A stretch of DNA of 64,000 nt from Turritopsis dohrnii (Eukaryota; Cnidaria; Hydrozoa; Anthoathecata; Oceaniidae). Made by a program: the position numbers and the translations under genes. Under the pieces are notes generated by a model. The model did not search any database. It was given only the letters and a program-made list of their open reading frames with translations, and was not told where the DNA came from. Position 1 is the first letter of the stretch, and the number at the start of each line of letters is the position of its first letter. The stretch covers positions 124,001 to 188,000 of the forward strand of contig BQMF02000283.1 in NCBI GenBank assembly GCA_027922465.2, given 5' to 3'. Positions 53,194 to 64,000 of this stretch are shown here, piece after piece.

Positions 53194-54620
53194 ATTATTA
53201 TTATTATTAACACTTTATTTTACTTCGGTTTACAATATGAATATAGATTATATACATATATATACAGACACAACATAAATTGGTCTATTTACACCGAAAA
53301 ATAACATCAGATAAATCATTAAATCATCAAATAAATCCTACATTAGCAATGTAATCCCTGCAAAGTCTGCAAGGACAGTTTGTTGGTTTCCAGAATTTTA
53401 TTTCATGTTTGAAGTTTTCTAGAGTGCTTGCATTTTTGATGTGCTCCGGAATTATGTTCCAAATTTTAGGGCCGAGATACCTAATTGAATGTTTGCCTTT
53501 AAGTTCTGTGTGTACATTAGGTAATTTGAAGTAGTTTTTAAAACGGAAACTATACCTGTTTTGTTTATTGACTTCAAATAAATTGGCAAATGTTTTATGA
53601 GCAAGCCCTCGTACTACTTTAAACATTTCTACCGCAAGTTTTTGAATGTTCCTGTGGTGGATTGTAACAGAGTTGTCCTTTATTAATAAATCGTCAAAAG
53701 TTGAATGGTAATCATTATACAGGAGTCTTAGTGCTCTTTCATGAAGTTGGTTTATTTTATTGTTAGATTCTCTGCTATGGAACATCCAGGCAAGAGGACT
53801 ATATGCAAATTGTGACTCAAAGAAAGACTTAAGGATTACCTTTTTTTTATGGAAGTTTAGTTCCTTCATCATTCGGCTTAAGGCAATTTTTGACCTGCTT
53901 TTGTGCAAATGTTTTTCACATGTTTATCAAATTCAAGCTGATTATCTAGGGTAACGCCCAGAAGCATCGCTTTGTTTTCTTCCCATATAATATTATTATT
54001 TAGTGATACAAACGTATGTTCTACTTTTTTGCCAAAGATTAGAAGATGACATTTGTTTGTATTTATTTTCATATAGTTATACTCAAACCAATCAACGAGA
54101 AGGGCACTATCATGTTCAAGTTGGAAGCACATATTTTCCAAATTGAGGTCACTTATGTAGGGAGTTGTGTCATCTGCAAAATTGCAAACATCACACGCTG
54201 GCAAGATAAAGAATAAGTCATTCAAATAAATATTGAATAGGATTGGTCCTAGTACAGAGCCTTGAGGAACTCCTTGTAGAAGCTCTGACCAGGAACTAAA
54301 AGCTGTATTGATCTTAGTTCTTTGCCAACGGTTTTTTAGATAACTAGAGATTATTTTTAAGGAATCAAAACTGAAGCCGTACGCATATAATTTTGCCAAA
54401 AGAAGGTCATAGTTAATTGTGTCAAATGCTTTTGAGAGATCAGTTAATATTGCTCCTGAAAAACCTCTAGAGTCTAAGGATTTCTTGATTGTTTCAATCA
54501 TATTTACCAAAGCGGTTTGTGCGCTATAGCCTTTCCTATATCCACAAAGATGCGGAGATAAAAGTTTATCCATAAAAGGAAGAAGTTGTGATTGCATGAT
54601 TCGTTCAAAGAAGCGTTCAA
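53194..54620 (-). mobile_element. 5'-truncated LINE (CR1/Jockey-group RT), 3' (AAT)n tail
   Basis: The minus-strand element ends in a short AAT microsatellite (plus strand ATTATTATTATT at 53194-53210), typical of CR1-like tails, and begins inside the RT at FFERIMQSQLL. A 12-bp tandem duplication (TTCAAAGAAGCG) marks the 5' junction. Confidence 0.75.
53327..54597 (-). pseudogene. LINE reverse transcriptase, C-terminal half, one frameshift
   Basis: First segment (54597-53878): GYRKGYSAQTAL, LTDLSKAFDTINYDLL (block with the first catalytic Asp), LLQGVPQGSVLGPILFNIYL, NFADDTTPY (the FADD active site) and MKINTNKCHLLIFG, then the thumb. The frame shifts near 53890 (KAGQK against KSRSKIALSRM) and continues to 53327 with SQFAYSPLAWMFHSR, INQLHERALRLLYND and IRYLGPKIWNIIP, the usual CR1/Jockey C-terminal region. 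No endonuclease is present because the element is 5'-truncated. Not functional. Confidence 0.85.
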
Positions 54621-54629
54621 AGAAGCGTT

Positions 54630-55798
54630 AACGGATGTGAGATTAACTGTCTTTGTTGTGCGTTTTATTAGAAAGTACGTTATACTGGGTATTCGTACAA
54701 TATTATTTTTATCGAATCAATACTATAACTGTAAGCGAGAAAGGGTCAGTAAGTAGTAGCATCGTTGTGACTTCTTATAATTTTGAAAGTGTCTGCTTCA
54801 AAAACATGAACAAGACAACAAAATTACATCCTTCCCAATATGATTCGTGACCTTTCAAAATCAGCTTCAGTAAAGATGTTGTAACGTCTGTTTGATTTTG
54901 ACATGACAAGACACAATACAAAAATCTAACGAAGCGATAACTTACTATTTTTAAAATGTTGTTATCTCTTATAGCGGTTTTAAAGTTTTTATATACTATA
55001 AATATTTTATATCTATATATAATTGTATTTTTATCTTAGGCAGAATAACCATATTGTACTTTATGGAAGCCAAATATATGTTTAATAATAATAATAATAA
55101 TAATACTTACTATTTTTAAAGATGTCGTTCGGCGTGTAGACCATACTATGAAGGTTTGAAGAAGAAAAGCACTTTGACTCATGCGGTGTTTGCAGCATGA
55201 GATATTTCGCCTCTAAAAATGCGCTGAAATGTGTACTCGTTCGTTCGAAAAGCTTATAAACTCAAAATGACACAATAAATAAAAAAACCTCTCTGAAGTT
55301 TAATTTATTTTTTTGATAGATGAATTGTTATGTAATCTGATAGTACAGTTAGTTGTGAGTAAGTTCTGAAGTATTAGAAAAATATTCCATCGAATGAAGT
55401 TTTTAAAACTTTGTGTTGTCGCTGTTATTGTAATGAGCTGTTACTACCAACTCTTTTTGGCGCCACTACGCAAACGTTTTATATAAGTTAATTAACTATT
55501 TGTGGTTCTCAGCGTTCCATAGCGATTACGCACACAAAATATTTTCCATTCCTTAATAATTTTGGAGAATGAATCATTTTGTTACTCGCTGTTTGCATGT
55601 CAAAAGTGACCAAAGCCTTCTGGATTTGCACTTTGATCACTCAGTAATTTTAACATAAAATTGTTCCGGGTCTATTTGTAAATTCTTTGTTAGCAGTTTC
55701 CATTCTTGTCAATGCAGTCATAGGACATTTCTGAGCAATTGTCTTGTAATGTTGTGATAATCTAATCAGAATGACTGCGCTAAAATCTCAAACTTCAT
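54630..55798. other. Intergenic, microsatellite only
   Basis: An (ATA)n run at about 55084-55103; otherwise nothing recognised. Confidence 0.35.
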
Positions 55799-56719
55799 TT
55801 AAATGCAATGATTAAAACACAATGTACATGTTGTAGTACAAAACCAGGATCTCACTTTTCGGTCGAAATATATGAGGAGCAATGCGTTGACACTGCCATT
55901 TATAAAGGTTATTGTACCAGTCAAGTAGAGGAAGAATTTGAATGTTTGACTTGATGGCCAGATCTTATGAAGGATAGACCCGATAAGATATGGCATGTAC
56001 AGAATCAAGACAACCAACGTAAGTAATGATGCTAATTTGGTCATTGCTGAATGTGCTTCAGATGGAGGAATGTTGTTCAAAGAATTACGCTTTCTGTGTC
56101 GACGCAGAATTACTATTAATTTTCCATAAATTATCCATGTTACAATAGCAGCCACCCAGCCAAATATCACTAAGAATATTTGTGCTTCTGCAATGTAACC
56201 ATACACTGTGGCAATACATTTCGTTATGGCAATGGTAAAGATCAAAATCGGTAGAACAATTAAAATCACTTGGGTTCTTTGAAGTCTAATGTCTTTATCA
56301 TGTTGTGTTATATAATTCACTCTAACGAAACGATCATAGGCGAGCAAAACTAACGTAAAAGCTGAGCACAACGGAAAATAAAATACAAAAAATTCTGCAA
56401 CTATGTGTAAGTGGTAATATTTATCATGATGAAACCATCCACAAATAAGCACTGCTAATGGATTTGTTACCAATCCCATGAACAAATCATACGTATTTAT
56501 CATGAAAAATAGCTTCCATGGAGTGTATTTCGTTTCAAACTTCGAGTTTCTTTTCCTTCCTCTTTCTGCTTTCCAGAGTGCCACAATTGTAAATGCGTTC
56601 AAAACGATGTTCGTTACGGAGAGCAGTACATTAAAAGCTGCCAGTATCCATTGCTGTTGTTTTGATAAATCATATATATCAGTAAAATATGTTTCAAAAA
56701 CAGCTTTAGTTGCATTCAT
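55799..56719 (-). CDS. Rhodopsin-like (class A) G protein-coupled receptor, paralogue of 20900-21880
   Basis: Single exon. The frame is open from 56812, but I place the start at MNATKAVFETYFTDIYDL (56719), which aligns with MNATDTLKTYFTDVFDL of the other receptor. About 306 aa. Seven hydrophobic segments; LLAYDRFVRV after TM3; LYMPY in TM6; TFINGSVNALLLIYFDRKVR for TM7 and the helix-8 start. The same departures from DRY, CWxP and NPxxY are shared by both paralogues, so they are family traits rather than damage. TM1-TM2 loop is longer and more basic (ERGRKRNSKFE). Ligand and coupling unknown. Confidence 0.85.
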   Translation of the reverse strand: MNATKAVFETYFTDIYDLSKQQQWILAAFNVLLSVTNIVLNAFTIVALWKAERGRKRNSKFETKYTPWKLFFMINTYDLFMGLVTNPLAVLICGWFHHDKYYHLHIVAEFFVFYFPLCSAFTLVLLAYDRFVRVNYITQHDKDIRLQRTQVILIVLPILIFTIAITKCIATVYGYIAEAQIFLVIFGWVAAIVTWIIYGKLIVILRRHRKRNSLNNIPPSEAHSAMTKLASLLTLVVLILYMPYLIGSILHKIWPSSQTFKFFLYLTGTITFINGSVNALLLIYFDRKVRSWFCTTTCTLCFNHCI

Positions 56720-56776
56720 TTTGAAACTGATTTCATTTATGTAAGTATCAAAAACAAGCTGAAAGGCGATTATCAG

Positions 56777-56848
56777 TAGCTTTTTTATGGCTTTGTCAGC
56801 GTTTGACAACACCGTACCATAAACGCTGACAAAGGTATAAAAAAGCTA
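56777..56848. repeat. 28-bp inverted repeat (hairpin) upstream of the receptor
   Basis: TAGCTTTTTTATGGCTTTGT and its near-perfect complement flank a 16-bp loop, centred about 90 bp before the receptor's start. Could be a tiny MITE or a hairpin in the leader. Confidence 0.6.
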
Positions 56849-57199
56849 TATCATGCACACGTCTAATTTTAGTATTTAGGGAAAAACCATATCACTTCCA
56901 ACTAATAATGTATAATTGCATAATTAGTAACTCTTATACGCTCTTATAAGTTTTGCTTTCGTTCCTTTTTTGCACTAAGCAGGTCTCCCTTGACAATTTC
57001 AGAGTTGTCCATTGCAATGAATCTCAGTCAATATTGATCAGTTATCTCAAAAACACCAGAGTGTTACAATAATGGCTACGATCTTCTTTGCATTGAATTT
57101 TGTCCACAACCGTCAGATTATAGAATTGTTTGTACCTAAACGCCTTTATTTCAACCTCCATTAATCTTAATGATATTTTTTATTACTAGTTGATTACAC

Positions 57200-57258
57200 A
57201 ACGCTTATATTTCCTGTTTCGTTGGTGCCAACGCTTATATTTCCTGTTTCATTGGTGC
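57200..57258. repeat. Direct duplication of about 30 bp
   Basis: AACGCTTATATTTCCTGTTT plus C(G/A)TTGGTGC occurs twice in succession. No gene in 56850-57468. Confidence 0.6.
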
Positions 57259-57468
57259 TTTTGGTTGTTGATTCACGTTTGAAACAGTTTTTTCGCTTCC
57301 AGTATGTTTTCTTTTACCTCCATTATAGCATGCCTAGTATCAACATCAAAATTCGTTTTGTTTACAAACTTATCATTTCGCTTTCAAATCGTTTGCAAGC
57401 TTGAATCTCTCAAATGGAAACAGGAAGAGAAAAAAGTGAATGAAACAGTTTTGAACAATGTATTATAA

Positions 57469-57800
57469 CTAGACGCCAAGGCGGCGTCGATCACCAGCCT
57501 GCGTTATGTCACCAAAACAGTTCACGAAAAATAAAACTAAGGAATTGGCAACGGAAAGTTTTACTATTTTGTAACTGCTAGATATTCTAAACTCGAAGAT
57601 GTATAGGACCATATGTGTATGGAGAACTGTTTCGGAGATATCGTCATAGAGCCCGGTCCCAAAAAAGTTTGTCCAAATTTCATCGTCCTGTGACTAATAT
57701 TACGAGCACAAAAAGCCGTTAGTTATCTCTATTGGTTGCCGAAATTCGTGACAGGCTTCCAAAAGATATTCCAATAGTAGTACATCTATATGAAAATAAC
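57469..57800 (-). mobile_element. Partial Helitron copy, 3' end at 57469
   Basis: Minus strand ends GCCGCCTTGGCGT plus CTAG (57469-57472), preceded by CAGGCTGGTGATCGACG-like sequence. The body resembles 26396-26684 in reverse. Confidence 0.55.
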
Positions 57801-58679
57801 CAGTGCCAGATTTTTTGTGTGTGACAATTACAACAGTGAGTGTAACTGCAAACTCAAATTGGTATGTAATTATATAAACTAGCCGCCAAGGCGGCGTCGC
57901 TCGCCGCCCATGTCCACCTGCTCTGTATCACTGTATCAATAAACGTCAAATTTCCTTATAAACGGCTCGTACAACCAGAAGCAGATTCGAAGTCACAGAC
58001 CTCTGGTAAAACCAATCTTTTATCAGTGTAACAATACACTCAAAACGTATAGAGAGAAAACTTCAACTTTTTATTAACTTTTGTTTAAAAAAAGTTACGC
58101 GCTCTAACATGGGTGCTATCAAACGTACGGGTAAAATGGATTCTCTTCTTAAAAAGATCACACGGGAGGAGAGAAGAAAAGGCACGTGCTAAATGAATCA
58201 AGTGAATAAAAAAACGTTCGATCTGATATAAAATAAAATAGATTAAAAGAAATCGATTAAAGACAACTATTATGACAAAAGCAAAAAAAAATATTTTGTT
58301 TTATGATATTTTTTTTTTATTATAGTAAATCAGCCAAAAAATCAATTAAATAAATTTAAAAACACAGATATATTTTTTATATAAAAACTAGCACGAAGCT
58401 TTTCGTAACCGAGTTACATTGTCAAGTGAATAAGATATCAAGATAAAAATTCTACTTTTATACAACTATCTACAGTAAAATAATTGGTTATCAAAGTAAA
58501 ATGTCTCAAGAGACACAAATTAAAAAGGTAGATGTGACTGACAAAGCTATTAACGAGAAAATAGAAAAATACAGAGAAAAACCCCAATGGAGAAATCGAC
58601 TAAAGCACGAGACACGAGATGGTGAATAGTAAAAAGTATAAGCAATTCACGCAATAAAAACGATTAGTCAACAAAGGAT

Positions 58680-59087
58680 TCAAGTCACTCCGTTTCTAAA
58701 TAACAAAAGGGTTTTTATATCTTTTTGGTCATTAATCAGAGCGTTCTGTGAAGTAATGTAAAAGGCTTCCAAGATCTTTCGTTTTCTGGTGTCTTTAGGA
58801 GCTCGAGTAACAATAGACCAGTTGAAAAAGTGATCCGAATGCTGGACTAGGTGCTTTGATGGTTCAGATTTTTCGTTGTTTGAATTATGCTCTTTCCATC
58901 GAATTGAAGCATTTCTCTTCGTTTCCCCAATGTAAACTGCTTTGCATGAACATTCGCCTTTGTATATAACCGAACTTTTGTGTTCAACTTTATCTTTTAG
59001 AGGGAAAAGAGTTCTCATCTTGGTAGTTTTCCACGAATATACAACTTTGACTCTATCCTTGGTGAAGCTTTCAATGTTTTTGATGAC
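58680..59087 (-). CDS. Penelope-like GIY-YIG endonuclease fragment (left arm)
   Basis: Mirror copy of the right-arm frame with the same residues through the GIY-YIG motif and the same stop. Near-identity of the arms implies recent origin. Both arms also carry an antisense 43-codon frame (MSQETQIKKVDVTDKAI, 58501-58629 on the left arm), probably incidental. Confidence 0.7.
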   Translation of the reverse strand, partial: VIKNIESFTKDRVKVVYSWKTTKMRTLFPLKDKVEHKSSVIYKGECSCKAVYIGETKRNASIRWKEHNSNNEKSEPSKHLVQHSDHFFNWSIVTRAPKDTRKRKILEAFYITSQNALINDQKDIKTLLLFRNGVT

Positions 59088-59097
59088 AGTAAGAAAA

Positions 59098-59505
59098 GTC
59101 ATCAAAAACATTGAAAGCTTCACCAAGGATAGAGTCAAAGTTGTATATTCGTGGAAAACTACCAAGATGAGAACTCTTTTCCCTCTAAAAGATAAAGTTG
59201 AACACAAAAGTTCGGTTATATACAAAGGCGAATGTTCATGCAAAGCAGTTTACATTGGGGAAACGAAGAGAAATGCTTCAATTCGATGGAAAGAGCATAA
59301 TTCAAACAACGAAAAATCTGAACCATCAAAGCACCTAGTCCAGCATTCGGATCACTTTTTCAACTGGTCTATTGTTACTCGAGCTCCTAAAGACACCAGA
59401 AAACGAAAGATCTTGGAAGCCTTTTACATTACTTCACAGAACGCTCTGATTAATGACCAAAAAGATATAAAAACCCTTTTGTTATTTAGAAACGGAGTGA
59501 CTTGA
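59098..59505 (+). CDS. Penelope-like GIY-YIG endonuclease fragment (right arm)
   Basis: From the palindrome centre the frame reads VIKNIESFTKDRVKVVYSWK, then SSVIYKGECSCKAVYIGETKRNA with the GIY-YIG core (VIYKGEC...AVYIGET), RWKEHN, then HLVQHSDHFFNWSIVTRAP and the C-terminal RKRKILEAFYITSQN. The RT portion is missing. The open frame upstream of 59098 belongs to the other arm read in antisense. Confidence 0.7.
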   Translation, partial: VIKNIESFTKDRVKVVYSWKTTKMRTLFPLKDKVEHKSSVIYKGECSCKAVYIGETKRNASIRWKEHNSNNEKSEPSKHLVQHSDHFFNWSIVTRAPKDTRKRKILEAFYITSQNALINDQKDIKTLLLFRNGVT

Positions 59506-60264
59506 ATCCTTTGTTGACTAATCGTTTTTATTGCGTGAATTGCTTATACTTTTTACTATTCACCATCTCGTGTCTCGTGCTTTAGTCGATTTCTCCATTG
59601 GGGTTTTTCTCTGTATTTTTCTATTTTCTCGTTAATAGCTTTGTCAGTCACATCTACCTTTTTAATTTGTGTCTCTTGAGACATTTTACTTTGATAACCA
59701 ATTATTTTACTGTAGATAGTTGTATAAAAGTAGAATTTTTATCTTGATATCTTATTCACTTGACAATGTAACTCGGTTACGAAAAGCTTCGTGCTAGTTT
59801 TTATATAAAAAAATATATCTGTGTTTTTAAATTTATTTAATTTTTTTTTTACCTATAGGTTTTTAAACATTTTCATTATTCGAAAAAAAAGTTCACCCGT
59901 CTCAGACAGTCAGGCAAGGATACGTTAGGATACACTGGCAAACCGAGATGCTACCACGTTCTCCCACGGCTGCTTTTTGTCCAAAATGTTTTATCAGTTA
60001 GTTTCTTTGTATTTAGTTGATGTATTGTTTTCAAAGCCAAGTCAACGTGGAATATAAAACTAACAAAATAATAAAAACGAAACGTTATTCCTATTAGTTC
60101 ATCAGCCAAAAAAAGTCACGTTCGATTGGGGTTGCAATGTATTTGCTTCGAACTCACGTCGCACACAAAAAAAGAAATAATTTCGCTCACAACTCAATCT
60201 ACCATTTTGCGTGACAGACAAACAAACAGACAAACAAACAGAGAATCGGCTATTAATATATAGA

Positions 60265-61270
60265 TAGCCGCCAAGGCGGCGTCGCTCGCCGCCCATGTTC
60301 AGCTTGCGTTGTATCACCACCTGCTCCAAATTATTGCACTTAAAACCTGCGATAAGACTTCCTTTGCTGCTGGCTTTATCGCTTAATAAAGCTCGTTTGC
60401 ACGTGAAGAGAAATACGTTCCTGGTGTTTCAAATCTTGCATGTTCTTAACTCAGCCGTTCATTGTCACGGTCGCATTTAAAATGTTAGTAGACTTTCTTG
60501 CTTTACACAATGCATTCCGAACGTGAACTTCACGTGGTTTTTATTTACGATTTTAAACCAATCAAATATCAGTTTAACAATACACTCAAAACGCAGAGAG
60601 AAAAAACTTTTCAACTTATTATTAGCTTTTGTTTTACGCGCTCTAACATGGGTGCTGTCAGAAGTAGGTGAAAAAATGGCTTTTCTTTTTAAAAAGATCA
60701 CACGGGAGGAGAAAAAAAATGCACGTGCTAAATGAATGAATTGAATAGAAAACGTTCGATCAGATTAAAATAGATTAAAAGAAATCGATTAAAAGAAATT
60801 AAGACAACTATTAAGACAAAAGCAAAAAAAAATATTTTGTTTCATGATTCTCTTTTTTTATCGGTTTTTAAATATTTTGATTGCTCGAAAAAAAGTTCAC
60901 CCGTCTCAGACAGTCACGAAAGCGTTAGGATACACTGGCAAACCGAACATGCTGCCACGTTCTGCCACTGCTGCTTTTTGTCCAAAATGTTTAATCAGTT
61001 AGTTTCTTTGTATTTAGTTGATGTATTGTTTTCAAAGCCAAGTCAACGGTGGTCCTTGGAATATAAAACTAACAATAATAATAAAAACAAAACGTTATCT
61101 CTATTGGTTCACCAGCCAAAAAAAGTCACGTTCGATTGGGGCTGCAGTGTATTTGTTTCGAACTCACGTCGCACACAAAAAAAGAAATAATTTCGCTCAC
61201 AACTCAATCTACCATTTTGCGTGACAGACAAACAGACAGACAGACAGAGAATCGGCTATTAATATATAGA
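60265..61270 (-). mobile_element. Complete non-autonomous Helitron (family H1)
   Basis: About 1 kb on the minus strand: TCTATATATTAATAGCCG at 61270 (preceded by A), end with GCCGCCTTGGCGGCTA at 60265. A (GACA)n-like stretch, then CAAAATGGTAGATTGAGTTG, lies near the 5' end. It contains the empty site of the CAAG-flanked foldback element near 60500. Confidence 0.7.
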
Positions 61271-61523
61271 TTAACATTAATATTGCTATTACTGCTACTA
61301 TTTCTCCTGATTGCCGAGCATTTTTAGAGAAAAGAGAATCATCTGCATGCTAAATTAAAATTAACATTTACAAAGTCATGGTAACAAATGATAAATTTTT
61401 TATTCCTTTTCGTTCTCTTTTGTTCACTCACCCATCCATTCCTACGTCTGAAATAGATTCGAAATATTGTCATTTTGTAGATGTTGATCAAGAAAACTGG
61501 GAACTCTTAATATCAGTAAACAT

Positions 61524-61915
61524 TTAACGGGTGTTGATGAGTCCAATCAATGGTTGCGGTAAGGTGTTTGATTTGGTGCATTTCAGTTTATCAAGCTTCA
61601 CAATGAAGTATTCGTATTTGTCATTTACATCACCAACAGATAACCCTCTAAGTGGTAATAAATTTCGATCTTTGATATACACATTTGCTACTTTGATACT
61701 GTTGTTATTCGTGAAAAGCTTTTTACAACCGATGCATCGTTTATCCGTGAGATAAATGTTTTCATCATTTCGGCTTATAAACCACCATTTGGTACTTCCA
61801 ACATAATCAGATGTGACATGCATACGCTGAATACATTCAATCGAGTTGCTTACAATTGAATCCACGAAGTCAATTCCACCTTCATATTCGATCAACAATT
61901 CTATGCGGGAAGCGG
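61524..61915 (-). CDS. Candidate coding exon of unknown function
   Basis: Minus-strand open frame of about 130 codons to a stop at 61524, opening after an acceptor-like GAGAAAACAG at about 61916 with SSSASRIELLIEYEGGIDFV. It contains DKRCIGCKKLFTNN and LPLRGLSVGDVNDKYEYFIV. Two Cys pairs hint at metal binding, but I do not recognise the family. No ATG start in the exon; an upstream exon would be needed. Could be chance. Confidence 0.3.
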
Positions 61916-61929
61916 AAGAACTGTTTTCT

Positions 61930-64000
61930 CTAAAGAAATCATTTTTAACAATGGTAACTTTTGTTCAACTAAGCGCCCGAGAAGTTGCTCCTCTCCACCC
62001 AAAAAAAGCATGTGACAGTTTCCGCACTCTAATAAATAAACGCCTCTACTCAATCTCTTGTACTCTATTTTTGTTTATAGTGAACTAAAAATACGCCCTC
62101 AATTGTTATTTTTTACGATTAATTGCACAGGCGTTAGGTCGACCATTAACGCCACGCGTCATAATGGAAACGCCATCTGGTGATCAACTAGAACAACCAG
62201 GAAAGGCAAGCATTATTAACAGTTACCTATATCGCATTCACCACTTGTACAATTGCATCAAAAACCTGGTGGTTCGCATATGTCTTCACAATACAAACTT
62301 GGACATGGGTCTAATTTTTGGCAAACTTCACCAACCTGTATATCAAACGCTTCGCATTAGTGATATAATGATGAATTTCCTAGTCAACAAATTTGTTGAA
62401 AACATCTACGAAGGACTTTATTTCAATAAAAATATACACATCATTTCAATAAAAGTGCTCTTTATCGCAGTGATCTTTTTACGATTATACAGGTTGGGTT
62501 AAAAAGCTTTAAGAACCAACAAGTGGATGGAAAGCACAATATTCTTCAACAGATAATTTGCGGCAATTATGACTGATTACGTATTGACGAAAAAGCTTTG
62601 TGTCTAGAAATCGTGACGTTACGCCTTTGAACAAATGTTTGGTACAATGACTCATATTCGCTCAACAAGTTCAACCATTGATAAAATGAAATGGCGATTA
62701 TTATTTACCTTTGTTTTTGTTTGCTTCAGTTTGATAATGAATCCAACCCAGACGTTCGAACATTCAGCACCAACATCTTCCAAAACAGTATCAAACAAAG
62801 CCACATTTACTTTCTACCTCATTATAACTAAATGATTTGCATGTCATTTCCAGAATAATTAACTTGATGCACTCTGTTACAACAACGTCTTCGTGTAATA
62901 CAATTTAAATTGCTTTGTAGATATGTATCTGTATTGATGATTTAAGTCAGCGTCAAACTTGCAAGGTAATCGCAATATCTTTGCAAATAGCATGAGTGAA
63001 AAAGGATAACGTGTTTCACTATTGTAAATAGTAAACAAAAACACGATTTATGATTTATTTTCTTCCAAGCTCAAATAATTCATTCAGTTTAGAGATTTTT
63101 CAATTCCTTGTTTCCAAAGAGAGATAGCATGATAAAATTGTTACATAATTTTTTTGTATTTCTTTATATAACTCTGTTTGTACTACATGAATTAAAAAGT
63201 TGAGTATTTATGTCACGTCAATGCTGAAGGATTGAATGTAATGTAGTCAGGGGAGCATAAACATTCGGACAGATCAAAGATGATAGTGAACGCACTGTTC
63301 TCGAATTCATATTTAAGCCTGGTTCAAACCTGGAGATCATAATGATTACGATGATTAAAGAAGAGTAATCGCCAATCGCCAGGTGTGAACACTCTGAAGT
63401 ATTTCATAGTAATCAATCAGTAATTTTTTTATATTTCATCGTCATAATCGCCAGGTGTTTACGGACGATTTGGACGATTACAAAAGTGTTCATATTAGAC
63501 GATTGGATCTGAAAGCATTTTAAACTTTTGTGACTAGTCCTTCAGGTTGCCAGTTTCCGGAACAACTAACAAGTACATTACAACTAAACACAATGCTATG
63601 AGAAAACAATTTAGTACAAGTGTCTCCGTGGAATAGTAAAAGGATTTCAAGAATAAAACTGATATTTTTTTACTGCTATTAGACCTGTAATGTAATCCCA
63701 ACATAAGTTGTGGTAGTTGTATTTAGTACGGTAAAGATGATAAGAATACAGTGAATTGGTGCCAAACTTTGATGAAAATGGAATAACTTGAACAGGCAAT
63801 CTAACTTGAAAAGACTTTTACGGATTGATAATAAAATGAAATAATTCTTTTCCTATGTGTAAACGGTTTTGTACTATTTTCAGGAAATTTTGAATTACTT
63901 TATCGTAAAACTGAAAAAGGTGTTTATACGCAGATCATGAAAGAAACTCCTTCTTTAGACAACCCTTAGTAAATCTTTCAAGTTTGATACTTATATATGT
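61930..64000. other. Mostly unassigned DNA, one MITE fragment
   Basis: A CACTGCGAAGAAG-family MITE copy lies at about 62385-62505. A short frame at 62683-62784 (MKWRLLFTFVFVCFSLIM, then NPTQTFEHSAPTS) looks like a signal peptide, but there is no supporting context. Near 63330-63490 an imperfect inverted repeat (CGCCAGGTGT / ATTACGATGATT) may be another MITE. Confidence 0.35.

Larger units (their letters stand above)
58345..59840. mobile_element. Second palindromic dimer of a truncated Penelope-like element
   Basis: Two arms of about 745 bp, essentially mirror images, separated by the 10-bp centre AGTAAGAAAA (59088-59097). 3' ends point outward as in the dimer at 36.5 kb, but the encoded nuclease is a different subfamily. 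It interrupts the Helitron copy between TTTATGATA and ACCTATAGG. Confidence 0.8.
57879..60264 (-). mobile_element. Helitron H1 copy with a palindromic Penelope-like insertion
   Basis: Minus-strand start TCTATATATTAATAGCCG at 60264, end GCCGCCTTGGCGGCTAG at 57879. The 60265-61270 copy ends exactly where this one starts: head-to-tail tandem. Interior matches include CGTCTCAGACAGTCAGGCAA and AAAGTCACGTTCGATTGGGG. Confidence 0.7.

Noticed and set aside
58501..58629. 43-codon ORF as a small gene
   Set aside because: It lies antisense within the Penelope-like arm and is duplicated only because of the palindrome.
62164..62502. 112-codon ORF as a gene
   Set aside because: Its second half runs through a MITE copy and no domain or splice context supports it.

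Overview
The window is animal nuclear DNA: AT-rich, with spliced genes (GT/AG introns), small phase-1 domain exons and many nested transposable elements. Intronless class A receptors, an FN3/LDLa/Ig/C-type-lectin gene, RAG1-like transposons, Penelope-like elements and a multi-copy 'DTDV' family together suggest a cnidarian. That assignment is inference, and the species cannot be fixed from the sequence.

Layout. 1-3449: a 2.7 kb DNA transposon (504-3228) sits downstream of, or within an intron of, the first gene. 3449-13381 (minus): 20 recognisable exons of a secreted or membrane-anchored adhesion-type protein (signal peptide, 2 Ig, many FN3, LDLa, one C-type lectin). Its 3' end was not found and may lie left of the window. 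13400-20890: tandem repeats, a TATA-flanked MITE, a SINE fragment, Helitron-type repeats and a decayed Penelope-like element. 20900-21880 (minus): an intronless rhodopsin-like receptor, with a paralogue at 55799-56719 (minus). 22960-38000: a repeat sea of Helitrons, foldback elements, a Harbinger-like MITE and a palindromic Penelope-like dimer with a 12-bp target duplication. 38970-40988 (minus): a broken member of the DTDV family with a tRNA-derived SINE inside. 42039-50655: tandem Helitrons, one of which contains two RAG1-like transposons. 53194-54620 (minus): a 5'-truncated LINE. 57469-61270: tandem Helitrons with a second palindromic Penelope-like dimer. 61500-64000: one candidate exon and little else.

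Main discovery. Two different transposons encoding RAG1-like proteins sit 13 bp apart, tail to tail, inside one copy of a tandem Helitron: element 1 at 42976-47302 (plus) and element 2 at 47316-50476 (minus). Both begin CACGG and end CCGTG, and both are flanked by 4-bp target duplications (AATG and CCCG). Removing both elements and one copy of each duplication leaves 561 bp, against 560 bp for the intact neighbouring Helitron, so the boundaries are essentially exact. Element 1 keeps a ten-exon reading frame with RING, zinc finger and a RAG1-type DDE core. Element 2 keeps the vertebrate-RAG1-style N-terminal zinc region, RING and first catalytic Asp, but has lost the rest of the core.

The termini carry an inner CATGCG motif whose distance from the tip differs by 10-11 bp between the two ends (offset 44-45 at the 5' end of the gene, 34 at the 3' end). 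The polarity is the same in both elements. This one-helical-turn asymmetry resembles the 12/23 spacer arrangement of V(D)J recombination signals. No RAG2/Kelch-like reading frame was seen.
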